A DNA stretch of 64,000 nt. Origin: Campylorhamphus procurvoides. Its lineage: Eukaryota > Chordata > Aves > Passeriformes > Dendrocolaptidae. The position numbers were made by a program, and so were the translations under genes. Shown piece after piece: positions 27,801 to 40,340 of the stretch (position 1 is its first letter; every line of letters starts with the position of its first letter). The notes beneath the pieces were generated by a model. That model had not been told where the DNA came from, did not search any database, and saw only the letters and a list, made by a program, of their open reading frames with translations. The stretch lies in assembly GCA_013396655.1 (NCBI GenBank), contig WBMV01007388.1:353421-417420 (forward strand), in the 5' to 3' direction.

Positions 27801-30800
27801 AGAAATAAAAATGCCAGACTGAAGTTAAGAGGTAGCTGGGAAGTAAAAGAGGAAAACCAGTCAACTGCTCTATTCAGGATAATGGAAGGTGGAGTTTGGG
27901 ATATGCCAGAGAATGGAGAACCCTGGATAACCTCTGTATTGTGGGTGTGGGCAGCTCAGTGAACAGCCTGCTTGGGTTTGGCAGCAGCATCTATCACCCT
28001 GGCTCGGGACAGCCACAGAACAGCTCTTGCGGGAGAGCAACTTGACGCCAGTGCCTTTCCCATCTGGGGGCAAGCGGCCCAAAGGCATGAGATCAGCTTA
28101 GCAGTGCAGCACAGCACATTTGGGGATTTCCAGGTGGCCAAAAAGCCCCAGAAAGTGGGTGCTGCTTGGGTGCTAGCTGACTCTCTAGGCTCCCTGCAGT
28201 CACACTGAAGCCCCTGTGCAGCTCTATGACAGCTGGCACGTACATGAACAGGCATACGTGTCCAGAGTCTGGTGCCTCCTGGGAGGGTGTGCTGCAGTTT
28301 AGGTAGTGTTCCTGCACCACCTAAGGTGGGTGCAAAGCTCTGTTGTCCCTGTATTTGGATGGGGCTACATCTATTGACCTTGTAAACCCCAGGTAGCTCT
28401 CAGTAGGGTCTCCAAATTTAAAAGCAGATTGGCTTCAGCACAGTGCTGAGCATCAGCTGGATCCATGCATTCAAACAAGGCAGTACTATGTGTGATGAAT
28501 ATTCCCCTGTCACTAGGAAGGGCAGTGTAGAAGTGCTTGCCAAAGCCAGTAAGTCCTGCTGGCCTTGAGCTGATTTTGGGTAGCCATGTGTAACATTTGC
28601 ATTCTCCAGAAATCTGTGCCTGCAGGAGTGGTTTGGAGACATGAGCTGGCTGGGGACTGAAGCTCTGCAGTGCTTTAAATCAGCTAATTTGCTGGCAGCT
28701 TCTCATTGGTGCTGCAGCCAGTACAGCTGCTTTCACGGCTTTTGAAGCGTGGACTGATAATCTTGCTGGACTCTACTGGTTCTGCTGTCTAGATACACTT
28801 CTCTCTGATCAACTCTGAGTCCTGTCCCTCTGCTGAGAAAAAGAAAAAAATCACATTTACTTTAAATTTACTATTTTCCTTTATAAAGTCTCATCAGCTA
28901 ATTGCTAAGTTTTTAATGTGGCTTTAAATTGTAAAGGTTTTCAGAAGTAGCAGGTGAGGAGTTGGAAGCTTGTTGTTTGATGGTGCATGAACATCTCTGC
29001 TGGCCTTATTTGTGACTGTCCTGAGCAGGAGCCACTGGCTATTCCCAGGTAAGCTGAATTATAAACACAATTGGCTGTTTTCCTCTAACAAACAGAGGGT
29101 TATCTCAAATCTGGCAAGGACAGAGGGTAGAGTATAAATTGGAAGTTTTAAGAATAAATTATCAGTGATAGCTGATTTGTTTCCCCTTTCTGTTCCCTTC
29201 ACCAACAAATGAGACAAACTATTTCTGCTGTCTCCGCTGCTTAGCTCCTGATCCTAAAGACCTGGTGTGATGCACGTGTTCATCTTTCTTCCCTTGTTGC
29301 TTTGCGCATTCCAAGGGGAGAGGATGATGCAGTAGTATGCCTCAAGTACACCTCTAATGCATTGAAGAAAACTGAACAACTGGAATATCTGTCCTGTAGG
29401 AGGAGAGATCTTTTTCAGTCCTCTGTTCTGCTGTCCGGAGGAACCAGAACCAAGACATTGTGAAAGAGCTGGAAAAAAACCTTACAATAGGAATACACTG
29501 TATTAAAAGAAGTATTCCTTTCTTTCCTCTTGTTTTAATAATTGATTTTATGTCCATTAGTCTGAGGAAATTCTGCTTCTTGAATATGGTATATTACTGA
29601 ACTACTTTTTATTCCTCCTGAAAGCTTAGTCTTCACAATTGCAAATTACTCTGGCATCCAGATGTTATCCATGAATCCTGCTTTCCAAGTGGCACTTCAA
29701 AAGCGTATTCACATGAGCTCTATAGACTTAATGAACAGCAGTAATTTAAGTTGGCTATTCTGAACAGTGCATCTAGGTTTGTAGCTACCAGTGCTAATTC
29801 TGGAATTGTATCTAGGGAATGGTTTACTGATAATTGAAAAGGGATGGAAAAGAAATCACTACCAGACCATTGGGTAGCTCATCTTGCCTTGAATATTTAC
29901 CGTAAAAAAAAACCACCAAAGCTGGAGATATTGAAGATGATTGATACTTATGGCCACGCCATCTGGACACCAAATACATATTTTCAAATCTGGGAAAGAA
30001 ACAACAGATACATGGTTTGACTATTGAGATATTCAGTAATTGAAGCTATTACATTGTATATAGACAGAGTTACAAATGGGCACTGATTTACTTAGAATAT
30101 TTTTGCACATATATTCTGATTGTAAAATTCACTTGCAGAAAAATGAAAATTATTCATTTTCTTCCCCTTCCTTTTCCTCACCAAAATAATTCTCAACATC
30201 TAAATATGAAAGCTTTATATTTATTTTTTTAGTAAAAGTAAAAACAATAAGGTAGGTTTTGCAAGTGGAATGTACTTGAACTTCATTCAGTAAGAAAAGC
30301 CAATTAAAAAAAAATAGTGTTTTTTGGACTTGAACAGCATCTTTTAGAAGTATTTGCAAGGAGACCCCCAACCTGTACATTGAAGAAGTCCAGTATGTTT
30401 TATGTAATGTTGGCATGAAAAGCAAAGCTATGAGTGGGGAGAAAGTGTATGTCAGGTATAATGTAGCAGCAGCAAAAAGATTTCTGATTTTTATCAAACC
30501 TTGACCACCACAGATTATTAAAACATATTCCTTGGCAATAAAGACTAGATGTTTAATTTGAAAGAAGAAGTGGAATTTGTTGCTTTTTTTGCATAGGTCA
30601 TGAACTGAACAGGAATGAGTCCTCCTTGGCGGTTTCACTGTTTTGCTGTTTGCCTTGGGGAATAGAGATTTGGTCTGATTTTAAAAGCTATTGCCAGGCC
30701 CCTGGCCCCCACAGGCAGCCTTCTTGCATCTTTCAAGGCCCACCTACAGCAGTTGTACTTGGACATGGGGATGCAGAGGCCCTCCAACAGCTCAGACTGC

Positions 30801-32496
30801 ATAGTGTCCTGATCTCTCTAGTGGATTGCTCTTTGCTGAGAGAAGTCCAAGTATTGGCAACTATTACAAGTTTTTGGCTGTAAATGGAAGATAGCTTTGC
30901 TTAATATACCAAGTAAAAGAGAACATGCCATGCAAAAGAACAGGGCAAGAAAGTAAAGCCATGTTAGTAGTGAGTAGTTACTGCAATTAGAAATGTTATG
31001 AAGCTGCCAGGTGATGGTCATACATTCCGTTTTAGAGGTTTGATGTCAAATTGATTTTAATTTTAGGTGCTAATTTCTTATGTACCTTTACAGTTTCAAT
31101 ACTTAAAAGCTAACTTTAAAAAATTTCAGCTATTCTATGGCTGTGAAATTCAAATTTTTGCACTCAGCTGGTTCAATACAGCTGGATGTTGCAAAACTTC
31201 AAATGAAATTCCTTTTTCCTTAAAATCCTGTGTTTTTGGGGGTTATACAACTGTGATGAAATCTGCTTCTGTGCCTGAGTTGGAAGAGAACTGATAGATG
31301 ACATGAGGAAGGTAAGAATTGGGGATGCAACTCCAACAGAGTTTTGAGTCACAGGTTGGGAAGTATTTTTTCAGATAGTCATCTCTGAATATGCATGCAG
31401 ATGCATTGATTATGCTTTGCAATACCTATAATGGCTTATAAACAGACAGTGCTAGTCAGATAATTAATGACACTCAGACACTTTTCAGGTGGACAGAAAT
31501 TTTGCACAGGATTTTTGATACACAGAATTTTTCCTCATTTTATTCTCTGCTGGACCCACTCCATCCTAAAGGCCTTGTTGCAAGTTTCCTGGAGCTGGGT
31601 CCCTTAAATAGTCAGCACTGCTCTTCCTGGAAAACAAGGTTATTTTCCCTACAGTCAAGTCAAATTATAGAAAGCAGGTGTTGGGTATCAGTGCTTTGAG
31701 ATATCAAATGTGATCAAAGGGATCCTATGAAGTTTGGACTCTGCAGGGAGAAAGAGGAAGGCAGGGTACATGAAAAAAGGCATTACCTTTTAGTAGGTCT
31801 GCTACTATAATTAAGGAAAACATGGAATGAATTTTAGCACATAGATTTGCTTTACATAGGTAATCATCTTTACCACTAAAGTACACTATCTTATCTGGAA
31901 CTCAAAAGTAGTTTTTCAAAAATATCTGTTTTGCCATGGCTTAACATGTAATTGCCTTAGGATGTCGTGAGTGAAGCATTGTGGCACTAGCAGTGGTTTC
32001 AGGGTTGAAACACTTGAAATCTGTGTTTAGGTTAGTAGTCATACTCCTGCACTCATAGTGTAAGTGCAAATAAAGGTCAAATTTGTCTTCATGACCTTTT
32101 CTCCCCTCCTTCAGGTAGACAGCACAACTATTGCCAAGAGGATGGATAAGAAGCAGTAGATGCCACCAATGCGAGCTCCAGTTGCCCTTGAGAGCACTGC
32201 TGTTGTGATGTTTTTTTCATTCTTTTCTCTTTTGTAGCTCTTTCCTCAATCCACTCGGCCACAGTTTTTGTATTGACCCACTTCACAGGGGCAGAGTGAG
32301 GTAAATAACAGTCTTTCCATTACAACAAAAGGAACCATGCCTTACTTTTTTTGACGATTTTGTGTTTTCACCCATCTGGCTCTGGATTTTACCCACCTGG
32401 CAAGGTGAATTTCCGGCAGCTTCTAGGAGTACTTGACTACAAATCACTCTACATGAGCTTGGTTTTAACCCTGCTCTTGGTGAGTCTTATTCATTT

Positions 32497-32540
32497 AAAA
32501 AAAAAAAAAGAAAAAAAAAAAGAGAGAGAGAGAAAGAAGG
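32497..32540. repeat. A-rich and GA simple repeat
   Basis: Two runs of about twelve A separated by a G lead into a (GA)n stretch and purine-rich sequence. I do not recognise a retroposon body directly 5' of it, so I call it a simple repeat, not a poly(A) tail. Confidence 0.85.
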
Positions 32541-33776
32541 TGAAAAGTGGGTAACAGAAAAAGTCATAAAACTGAGGCCCAAACCCAAACCAAGCACTAT
32601 CACATGGTACTACTATGATAGTGAGAGAGTGAGTTGTGGAGAGGAAATGTCCTCTTCCTTGGCAATAGCATGGCTGTTGCTGTAGAATATGGCATCAGAT
32701 AGGCACTCCCTCTCCAAGATTGGGTGAAACCTGACATCTGTTTGACATCTGGCTGTGATTTCATCAGCATCAGAGCCAGTGAATAGACTCAAAATGCTTT
32801 GGGTTTTTTCCCTGCCTGCCTATGTTCTGTCTTCAGTGCTGTAAACAAAGCCATCTTACTCAGGGTGTATCTTGGGTTTGGCAAATCTGAGGGAATTCAC
32901 ATCATCTGATTGCTCTCTCCCCCAAAGACATGGATGTTGACTGAACCCCCATTTGTTTAAATGTTTTACTTGTGCCTTCAGGGATAATGACCTGACCTAG
33001 CAAGGAGTAATATCAGGACTTACTTGACTAGTGAAGTCACAGAGTCAGCCTGTGCTCATGCTGTATGCACCCCTCCCTGGTTTGCTTTTGCCTCTTGAGT
33101 TGAACGCTACTCTTGCTCATGTTCTTCCATATGGTCTCCTCCCTATATTTTCTTCTTTCTTTCCCTGTTAGCCTTCTTTCTTGACCACAGTGTTTCTTCT
33201 TTTATATCATACCATGCTGCAGGGATTTTAAGCTCTTTTAAAAACTTACGTTATCCATTGTGTATCCAGCATGACATTTTCACTACCTGTGCAGGACACA
33301 CAGTGCCATTTTATATTCTGAGCTACTTGCATTTGCCTTTCATTATATACAGTATGGTCATTTTTGTTTGGGGATTTTAGAGATAAGCATCATACAAATG
33401 GTAGTAATACACTGCATTGCATAAGGAGCTTATAAACGTGGCTGAAATTTGTTACAGGGCAAAGATCTTAAAAAGCAAATAATCTGGTGGTGAAGGACAG
33501 ATATAGGAAAATATCAAGACAATTACTTGAGTAGTGCTGCTGTGCTTCTGATTTTCTCCAAGAATTGCAAGCTTTTAAACACGCTTTTTAGTTTTCTGAG
33601 GACAATTTGCTTTGCTCAACACGTTCCATTTATTTTGGGCTTGCTTTTTATAGGCCCCCCTCCATGTTCTTGCTCTAGGCACTTGCAGCACCTAGTGAGC
33701 CTGGCTGGGAGCAGCAGGATCTAAACACCTTGGCACTTCAGAGAGATCTTTAGGGTCAGGTACTGAGCAACACAGA

Positions 33777-34175
33777 GGAAGCTGGATCTGTTTAGTCTAG
33801 AGAAGAAGAGGCTCAGGGGGGGCCTCATCGCTCTCTACAACTACCTGAAAAGAGGTTGTAGTGCGGTGGGGGTCAGTCTCTTTTACTGAGCCTGCAGTGA
33901 GGGGACAAGAGGAAATGGCCTTAAGCTGAGACGGGAGATTCAGGTTAGGTATTAGAAAAAAACCCTTTCACTGTAGGGTGCTTAGGCATTGGAACATGTT
34001 GTCCAGGGAGGTGGTGGAGCCACCATCCCTGAAGGTGTTTAAGAGGTGTCTGATTCTGGCGCTGTGTGCTGTTGTTCAGTGGTGGAGGGGCTGCAGTGGT
34101 AGTGCTGGGTGTTGGGACAGGATGATCTTGAAGGTCATTTCCAACCTTGGTGAGTCTATAAATTTATGATTCTGT
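33777..34175 (+). mobile_element. CR1 LINE fragment, 5'-truncated, sense orientation
   Basis: The region begins with the decayed end of the CR1 reverse-transcriptase frame: around 33797-33865 it reads [20 protein letters not shown], the typical C-terminus of the CR1 ORF2 protein. It continues with the CR1 3' untranslated region (lines such as CACTGTAGGGTGCTTAGGCATTGGAACATGTTG). It ends with the GGATGATCTTGAAGGTCATTTCCAACC block and a GATTCTG tail. This is the common avian chicken-repeat-1 family. The copy is truncated and carries substitutions, so it is not active. It sits about 230 bases 5' of the CpG-rich patch. Confidence 0.92.
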
Positions 34176-34399
34176 CTTCAGGCAGCCTTAGATATTACCT
34201 GAAGATCGTTTAGGGCCATGTTTGGGGTTTCTGGTGTGTTTTGTGTGGTTGCAGTATGGTGCCATTTCTTCACATAGTTTTAGAGGGTTTTTTTCCTTTT
34301 TGTTAGGGGAGCGGGGCTGTTGTTGGAGGAGGCACACCTTTTCCTTACTGACTGCCCAAAAAGCAGCAGAAAAAGGCTGGGCTTTCTTGGCAAAGATAG

Positions 34400-34850
34400 T
34401 CTTCCTCAGCTTCTTGCTTGGGCGCGCTGGAAGAGCCGGGCGGTGCCATCCCCGCCGGCGTGCCCTGCTCCTGCCGCTTCGGGCTCGTCATCGCTGCGTT
34501 CATTCCCGGGACCTCCGGGTGCTTCGGTGGCCCCCCGGGCCCCTCGCCAGGGGCCAACCCTGCCGCCCTGCCCTGTCACCCTGCCCGGGCGGGGTGCGGG
34601 GGAGCAGCCGGGGCCGCGGGGAGCGCTGCGGGCACCGCGCTGGGGTGAGTGCTGCGCTCTGCTCCCTACGGCGCTCCCTCCTGCTCGCCATCCTGCACTC
34701 CCTCCTGCCCACGGCATCCCTCGCTTTCTGTCTGTCCCCAGCAGCGCTCGATTTTCGTGGGTGAGGCTGTCTCTGTGGGCTGTAAGCAGCCCTGACTCCC
34801 CTTGCTGTTCTGGGGAGGGGGGAAGAGCGGGGGCTGCCTTCCGTTCTGCT
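34400..34850 (+). promoter_or_regulatory. Intronic CpG island; candidate alternative promoter/first exon
   Basis: Sequence composition changes abruptly from AT-rich intron to strongly GC-rich DNA. CpG dinucleotides are dense between about 34425 and 34660 (GGGCGCGC, CCCGCCGGCGTG, CCGGGGCCGCGGGGAGCGC). A GTGAGT donor-like site lies at 34645-34650 just after the densest part, as expected for a CpG-island first exon. Overlapping GC-rich open frames are long (up to about 190 codons), but that is expected in stop-poor GC-rich DNA and none looks like a known protein. The patch is about 5.2 kb upstream of the exon at 39872. It could be an internal LIMCH1 promoter, the promoter of a non-coding RNA on either strand, or an unexpressed GC-rich insert. 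I see no clear TATA box. Confidence 0.5.
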
Positions 34851-35000
34851 GTGCTGTCAGTCTTCCTCTGCTGGAGTTTAACCATCCTCAGTTTCTAAAT
34901 GAGTGTGTCCTAACTGCGATCGAGTTCCTTCCAAATCTGCTGATTCCGAATCTGCCACTGAAGACTATGTTTTGTGTAGTTTTATTATACATACAGGAAA

Positions 35001-35103
35001 GCATTTTGTATAAACAGTAAAACACACATATATACACATATTTATATATAGTGAAACATACATAGCTAAACATATACAGTAAAGCATTTTGTATAAATAG
35101 TAA
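35001..35103. repeat. Imperfect 83-base-spaced direct repeat in AT-rich DNA
   Basis: GCATTTTGTATAAACAGTAA at 35001-35020 recurs as GCATTTTGTATAAATAGTAA at 35084-35103. Both copies are followed by ACACATATA-type sequence. This looks like a local duplication next to the CA microsatellite. Confidence 0.8.
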
Positions 35104-35135
35104 CACATATATGTACCTATGTGTGTATGTATGTG

Positions 35136-35138
<3 letters not shown>

Positions 35139-35173
<35 letters not shown>
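35139..35173. repeat. (AC)n microsatellite
   Basis: There are about 17 uninterrupted AC units, flanked by GTGTATGTATGTGTAT on the left and by TACC/TACA/TA repeats on the right (to about 35200). Length polymorphism between individuals is likely. Confidence 0.95.
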
Positions 35174-35176
<3 letters not shown>

Positions 35177-38100
35177 CTACCTACATACATATATATATGT
35201 GAAGTTCCCAGCCTTCCTCATAGAAGTTTTTTCAAGGTGGACTTGAACTGAAGATTTCAATATTTCTATGATCCTGTGAATCAGGCAAGATCCATTGCTT
35301 TTATATAGATAAATTGCCACCACTAATTACTTACATAAAATGGAAAAATAAGGCAATTAGGAAGAAATGGTGAGAGCAAACAAAAAGCTTTTAAGATTAT
35401 GTATTGGAAATTGCTCAGAAAAGCAGTTTGGATTTTTTAAATTTTTTATTATTATTATTTTTTGTAAGAGATCTTCCAATTTATTCTGGACCAGGGAAAA
35501 TATCAGCATTCCAAAAATGAAAAAGGCCACCTGTTTGTCTGCAGCTGTCCTGCAAAACAGAGCAGTGCTACTGGCAACTACTAATAATATCTCCAACTCA
35601 CAGAATTGGCATGTATTTGGCATTTTATTCAGTGTTCCATGCAGTCATACTGCTTGGCTTGCTTTTATTTTCCCCAAGTTTATCTGTATATCTCATCCAG
35701 GCCATGCAGTAGCACATCTGACAAATGATGGCTCCACAGTGATAAGCTGTAGGACCGATTTGCAGTGCGAATACAGTGAGAATGTTTTGTATACTATTGT
35801 GGCAGATGAAAGGAATGGAAGTGAGCCAAATTCAAGCTGTTCGCCATTGCATCTGATCAGCAGATCCTATGGAGAGAATTTGCCTGCTGTAAATATTTGA
35901 TTCTTGCTAGCTTGAACTATCTTGTGTGTTGGCAGTGCTACTGTGTGAATTTGCAGCGTCTTTCCAGGGTGTCCGTCCTGCTCAGCTGCCAATTTCTGGG
36001 TTTTTTTTACTGAGTTCAGGACTTTGTGAACCACGTTATGCATGAGGAAAATTACTTAATGCTATACAGTGAGCATTTTTTCATATTTGTAACACAGAGG
36101 TTAAAAACAAAATATTATTACAAGTGAGCAGTGTGTTATTTTTTCCTGCCTTCCCCCACCTTCATGAAGGTGTAACCCTTCTACTGCCTGCTCTCTGTGC
36201 ATTGCCTGCAGGTGGTTGTCCTGGCAAAGTGATTTTGTAGAGGTGAGTCTGTCAGATTACATACCAGAAAGGATGAAAAGGTGATGGTATTGAAATGGAG
36301 TTGTGAGAGCAGGAACATTTTTCCCTTCCCTTTTTCCTTTTTTGCACCTCTTTCTGTGTATGACCCTTCTTACTGGTTCATGGCTGGCTTTGCCTGAGAG
36401 TTTGTAGTTTTGTGTGTTGGTTAATTTTTTGTTTCTGAAATTCAGTATAGCAAAACATTTACATTAATAATTTTTGGTTCTACATACTGAAAACTTAATG
36501 ACATTGCTTATAGTGCTGACCTAACAGGAACTCTCGGACTCTGCTGAGGCAAGCAGAAAAGGTTTGGGATTTAACCTATCAGTGTATCCTGTGCTTGTGT
36601 CCTGTGTCTGTCACCACACTGAAGTGTTTGTCCTCTGTAGGCAGCCTATTTAGACTTTATTTCATTTTATCAAGTAAGCATAGGTAAAATTGCATAGCTA
36701 TCTGTAGATATTGTAGATTATAGATTTATAATTTATGGACCTGTATAAATATAGATATTTATGGATAAAAATTCATATATTCAAAAAATAGAGAAAATTT
36801 GCAAAATAAATTTAGACTGTAACCAGTAAGCTTGCTTTTCCCCTGGGTGTATGAAGAACAAAAGCTAGAAGATTTTTGATTGCATAGTGCTGTGAAGTAA
36901 AACCAAGAGAAGCCAGCATGAGAGTTACAGGTCTCTGGGGCAGTAGGAAATGATGTGCTGACCAAGTGGCCAATTCACTGTCTACTCCAGCATTGCAGCT
37001 GCAGCAAGTAGTGGCTGAGAGAAAGACGGTATCATCTCCATTTAATGTATTGATGAAATTGTGTGTTAGTGCCTCATAGGGGCTGCCAAAGGGACCAAAT
37101 TCTGGTCTTGTGTCTTCTAAGACCACTGTAAAATATACCACCCTGTTAGCTGAGGCACGGCAGCTGGCCACGCCACGACCCTTGCCATTGCAGTGTGACC
37201 CATTTGCATGACCTATTTAACTCTGCCAAGTTGTAAGGAGCTGGACAGGCACATTAAATGTGTCTTTTCAGTCACTTATTTAAAGTAAGGATGTTTTATA
37301 TACATTGCTACTTGTAAACCTGGGATTTTTTTCCTTTTTTAGTTTCTTCAGCAGTGACAAAGAATGGAACTTTAGGTGACTACCAAAAATGCTTACTTGC
37401 AGCTAACAGACACTGAACAATAAATCCTCTAGAAAGATGTAGGAAAAATTTTCTGAGAACTGAAGAAACCAGGACCTGGTCAGTCAGTGCAAGGTGTAGT
37501 AACCCTGAGAGAAAGCTTTGCTGGGAGCTGGGTCTTAACATTAAGACTCCTTTCTCCTTTTAATGGCTTATGAGTGCTTTTCTCTAGTGTCTCAGTGGAA
37601 CTAAGAAATGTGAATTTCATCTGTGTTAGAGCAAACTCAAAAAAGTTTAGTTTTGCAGTAGTATGAGAGACATTTTTGGCTTGGGGTCAGGCAGCCTAGA
37701 CAGGTATTCTTGAATAAATATGACATTTGAGAACACTTTATTTATTGGCGCTGTTTTAAAAAATCCTTTTGAACAAATTACCATTTTTAGTACCATGGGA
37801 AATAAAAATTATGAGACTGTTAGCAAAAGTAAAAACTTCTTTCGGTACTCACTGATTGTTTCCTGTTGGCTTGTGTGGTTCTTTGTGCCCATACAAAACA
37901 CCAGGCTTCTGAGGAATTGTTTGGGTGATGGTGTTAGTGAAAGTTGGCAAGCTTATTCCTATGATGACCATCGAAATAAAAGCATGTATGCAAACAGTGT
38001 GATGACACTGGGTTTTTTTGAGAATGAGCATTTGTTCATCCAGAGAAGAACTGAGTTTCCAAACTACATGGCTGCCAAATGACTGGGTTTTTTTTATATT

Positions 38101-39871
38101 GCTTATCATAACTTGGATGTGAACTTTTGGCATAAAGATGGGTGCAATTAGTTACCTCCAGTGTTCCTCCTTCTTTGATTGTTTTCTAAGCTGATTAGGT
38201 TACTGTGTCCTCTATGTCCTGTATATTTTTGTTAAATTTTGTTTGGAACTTTTTTGAAAGCCTTTGCATTTTTATTAGATTTACACATTGAACTACCCAG
38301 CCTTTGAAAGTGACCAGAACTGTCCTCCATCAAAGACTAAACACAAAAGTTATTCACAGTGCATTTGGAAAAACTATAATGCAAACAGTAAGCCAGATGG
38401 GGAATTTTACAAGCATCTTTTCATGTCATGAATGATGCTGTCTCTCTGGGTTATGGGTTCTCTGCAATCTTGACTGCTGTTCCTTTCCCCCTGGCTCCTC
38501 TCCAGAGCTGTTAAGTTACAGCCAGGGAAGAAAGGGAGATTTGGACTCCTCTGAATTTCCAAGTCTGTATTTTTTGCGGTGTGGCTGGCAAGCTTTGTGT
38601 GTTGGAGTGTTGGCATGCCGAGAGCTGCAGTGATTAGCATTCTCATTGCTGCCCCCCGACAGTACAAACAGGGCTGCTTTCCCCAGCCATGGCCTCGCCA
38701 CCCAAACAAAGGCCTGTGAGCAGGGGAGAGCCCTGCTCACGAAGGGTGAATGAGAGCTAAACACTACCCAGGCTCCTCTGCCTCCTAGTTTTTACAAAAA
38801 CAGGGGTCTCTGCCACACTCTGTGGTTATGCTTCTCTGTAACTCTTCAGGTGGCAGGTTATCTTTAGTTGGAGATTTGGGATGAGAGGCCACAGAGAATA
38901 TCAAGCTGTATGCTACGTCTTTATTTCTCCACGTATCTGCCATTGAAGTTGCTGATCTAGGAACATACATATCTAAACACTTGTTCTCTACTGGCCTTGA
39001 AGATTTATCCACGTTAGAAATACTCACTGGTTCTGTAAAAGGGGAGTGTTGTACATGTGTATGTGTAAGTATAAAACATATATTAACTGCGTATGCACAC
39101 ATGCAGATTTAATCCCCTGAGTGCAAACTTATGTGTCATCACTTGCATTTGGTTTGAAAGAGGCTTATATCGGTTTGTGTTTAGTGTCTCTTAGTTATTG
39201 ATTTTGAATCTTCACACTTTGAAAAGTGTAAACCCTTCATAAAAAGTGTTACAATTGGCATTGTTTCTTCTTACAGACAGCTTCAAGGTTTTTATTTCAG
39301 AAAAAGCCACCTACCTCTTTTCTCAGTGGCTTCTGGCTGGTTAAGGTTGGAGAGGCAAGAGACCAGTTGTGTTAACTGGCTTGCTCATTCATATTGACAC
39401 ACAAAATGTTTTCTGAACAAACTGCTTGCTTAAGTGATGGTGGGCTGTGTCGTATCTACTCTTCCTACTCTCTTCAGAAATCCTGTGTTTTCTACCCCAT
39501 AACATGCTGAGGTAGTGTTAGCAGCCTACAGCAGTAGGTGGGGAAATTAGCAGGGCTTTTTAATTAAAAATTGCCAACATCTGAGTTTGAAAAGAAGCAT
39601 GTCAACAAGCTTGTTGTACTTACATGTCTTGAGGGGAAAAAATAAAAAGAAAACAGTTTCATATCTGTCAGTTTTTCAAACAAAATCTATACTGACTTCT
39701 TAAATTATGTGACTGGAAATATCTTTGGTTCTTCATTCAGCTGATGATATGACTTCATGAGCAGATGCTGAGTTAGGGAGAGATTTGTTTGGTAAGATAT
39801 GTTTTTCAATGAAGGAGAGTTAAAAGTGTTGGTTTGGTGTTTTTGTTTTATTTTTTTTTGTCTTTTTTCAG

Positions 39872-39978
39872 GATAATATCATATTATTCTTAAGAGGCTG
39901 CAAAGAGCTGGGACTTAAAGAATCTCAGCTTTTTGATCCTGGTGATCTGCAGGACACATCAAACAGAGTCACTGTCAA
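39872..39978 (+). CDS. LIMCH1: LIMCH1 exon, CH domain part 3
   Basis: This 107-base exon follows a long pyrimidine tract and CAG. It starts in phase 0 and ends two bases into a Lys codon before GTAAGT. It encodes [20 protein letters not shown], then [16 protein letters not shown] with the last codon split. The [15 protein letters not shown] block is a signature of the LIMCH1/LMO7 CH domain. The sequence follows LIMCH1; LMO7, as I recall it, has INVFLKACEQIGLKEAQLFH here. If transcription began at the CpG patch upstream, this would be the first acceptor available downstream in the sense strand. Confidence 0.96.
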
Positions 39979-40212
39979 GTAAGTACAAAAGTAGTTTGTG
40001 ATTAGCATGTTACAGCCTCAGATACATGTGATGCAACAGTAAATATTTAAGGATAAGCAAAAAGGCTATAGAACTGTAATTTGTATAAAACAAATAGGAA
40101 GCTGAGGTTGGGAAATCTTCAGCACTGGGAAGAATAGATTGTTCCATTCAACAGGTTTTGTCTGAGGGCTGTTATTTTTCCCACAGAGATCAACCACAGC
40201 TCTTTTAAAATA

Positions 40213-40340
40213 GGACAATGTTTGGACTATGCTCTCAGGCACATGGTGTGACTCTTGAGGATGGTCCAGTGCTGGGCTAAGAGTTGGACTTGATGAGCCT
40301 TGTGGGTCCCTTCCAGCTCAGCATATTCTGTGATTCTGTG
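40213..40340 (+). mobile_element. CR1 LINE 3' tail, sense orientation
   Basis: The segment ends with GTTGGACTTGATGAGCCTTGTGGGTCCCTTCCAGCTCAGCATATTCTGTGATTCTGTG, the canonical CR1 3' terminus (GGACTNGATGA...GGTCCCTTCCA...ATTCTGTGATTCTGTG). Only the last 130 bases or so are recognisable. It is strongly 5'-truncated and carries no coding sequence. Confidence 0.9.

Larger units (their letters stand above)
14816..39871 (+). other. LIMCH1: LIMCH1 intron, 25 kb
   Basis: This is the largest intron in the window, from GTGAGT at 14816 to a T-rich acceptor (TCTTTTTTCAG) ending at 39871. It contains a 3x16-base tandem repeat (21803-21850), an A-rich/GA tract (32497-32540), a CR1 fragment (33777-34175), a CpG-rich patch (about 34400-34850) and a CA microsatellite (35139-35173). 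I find no LIMCH1 coding exon in it. Confidence 0.85.

Noticed and set aside
30150..30638. 162-codon open frame on the minus strand
   Set aside because: No recognisable domain, composition follows AT-rich intron sequence, and no splice or promoter context. Probably chance.
34222..34898. Overlapping GC-rich open frames of 160-190 codons on both strands
   Set aside because: Stop codons are rare in GC-rich DNA, the frames overlap on both strands, the peptides are low-complexity Arg/Pro/Gly/Ala, and none joins in frame with an ATG to the next exon. Treated as a by-product of the CpG patch.
35215..35280. Possible decayed CR1 terminus (TTTCTATGATCCTGTG)
   Set aside because: Only the last few bases resemble CR1; the GATGATCTT...TTCCAACC block is not recognisable.
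37720..38082. 120-codon + strand open frame
   Set aside because: No family resemblance and no splice-site pair that would fit LIMCH1 phases. Probably chance.
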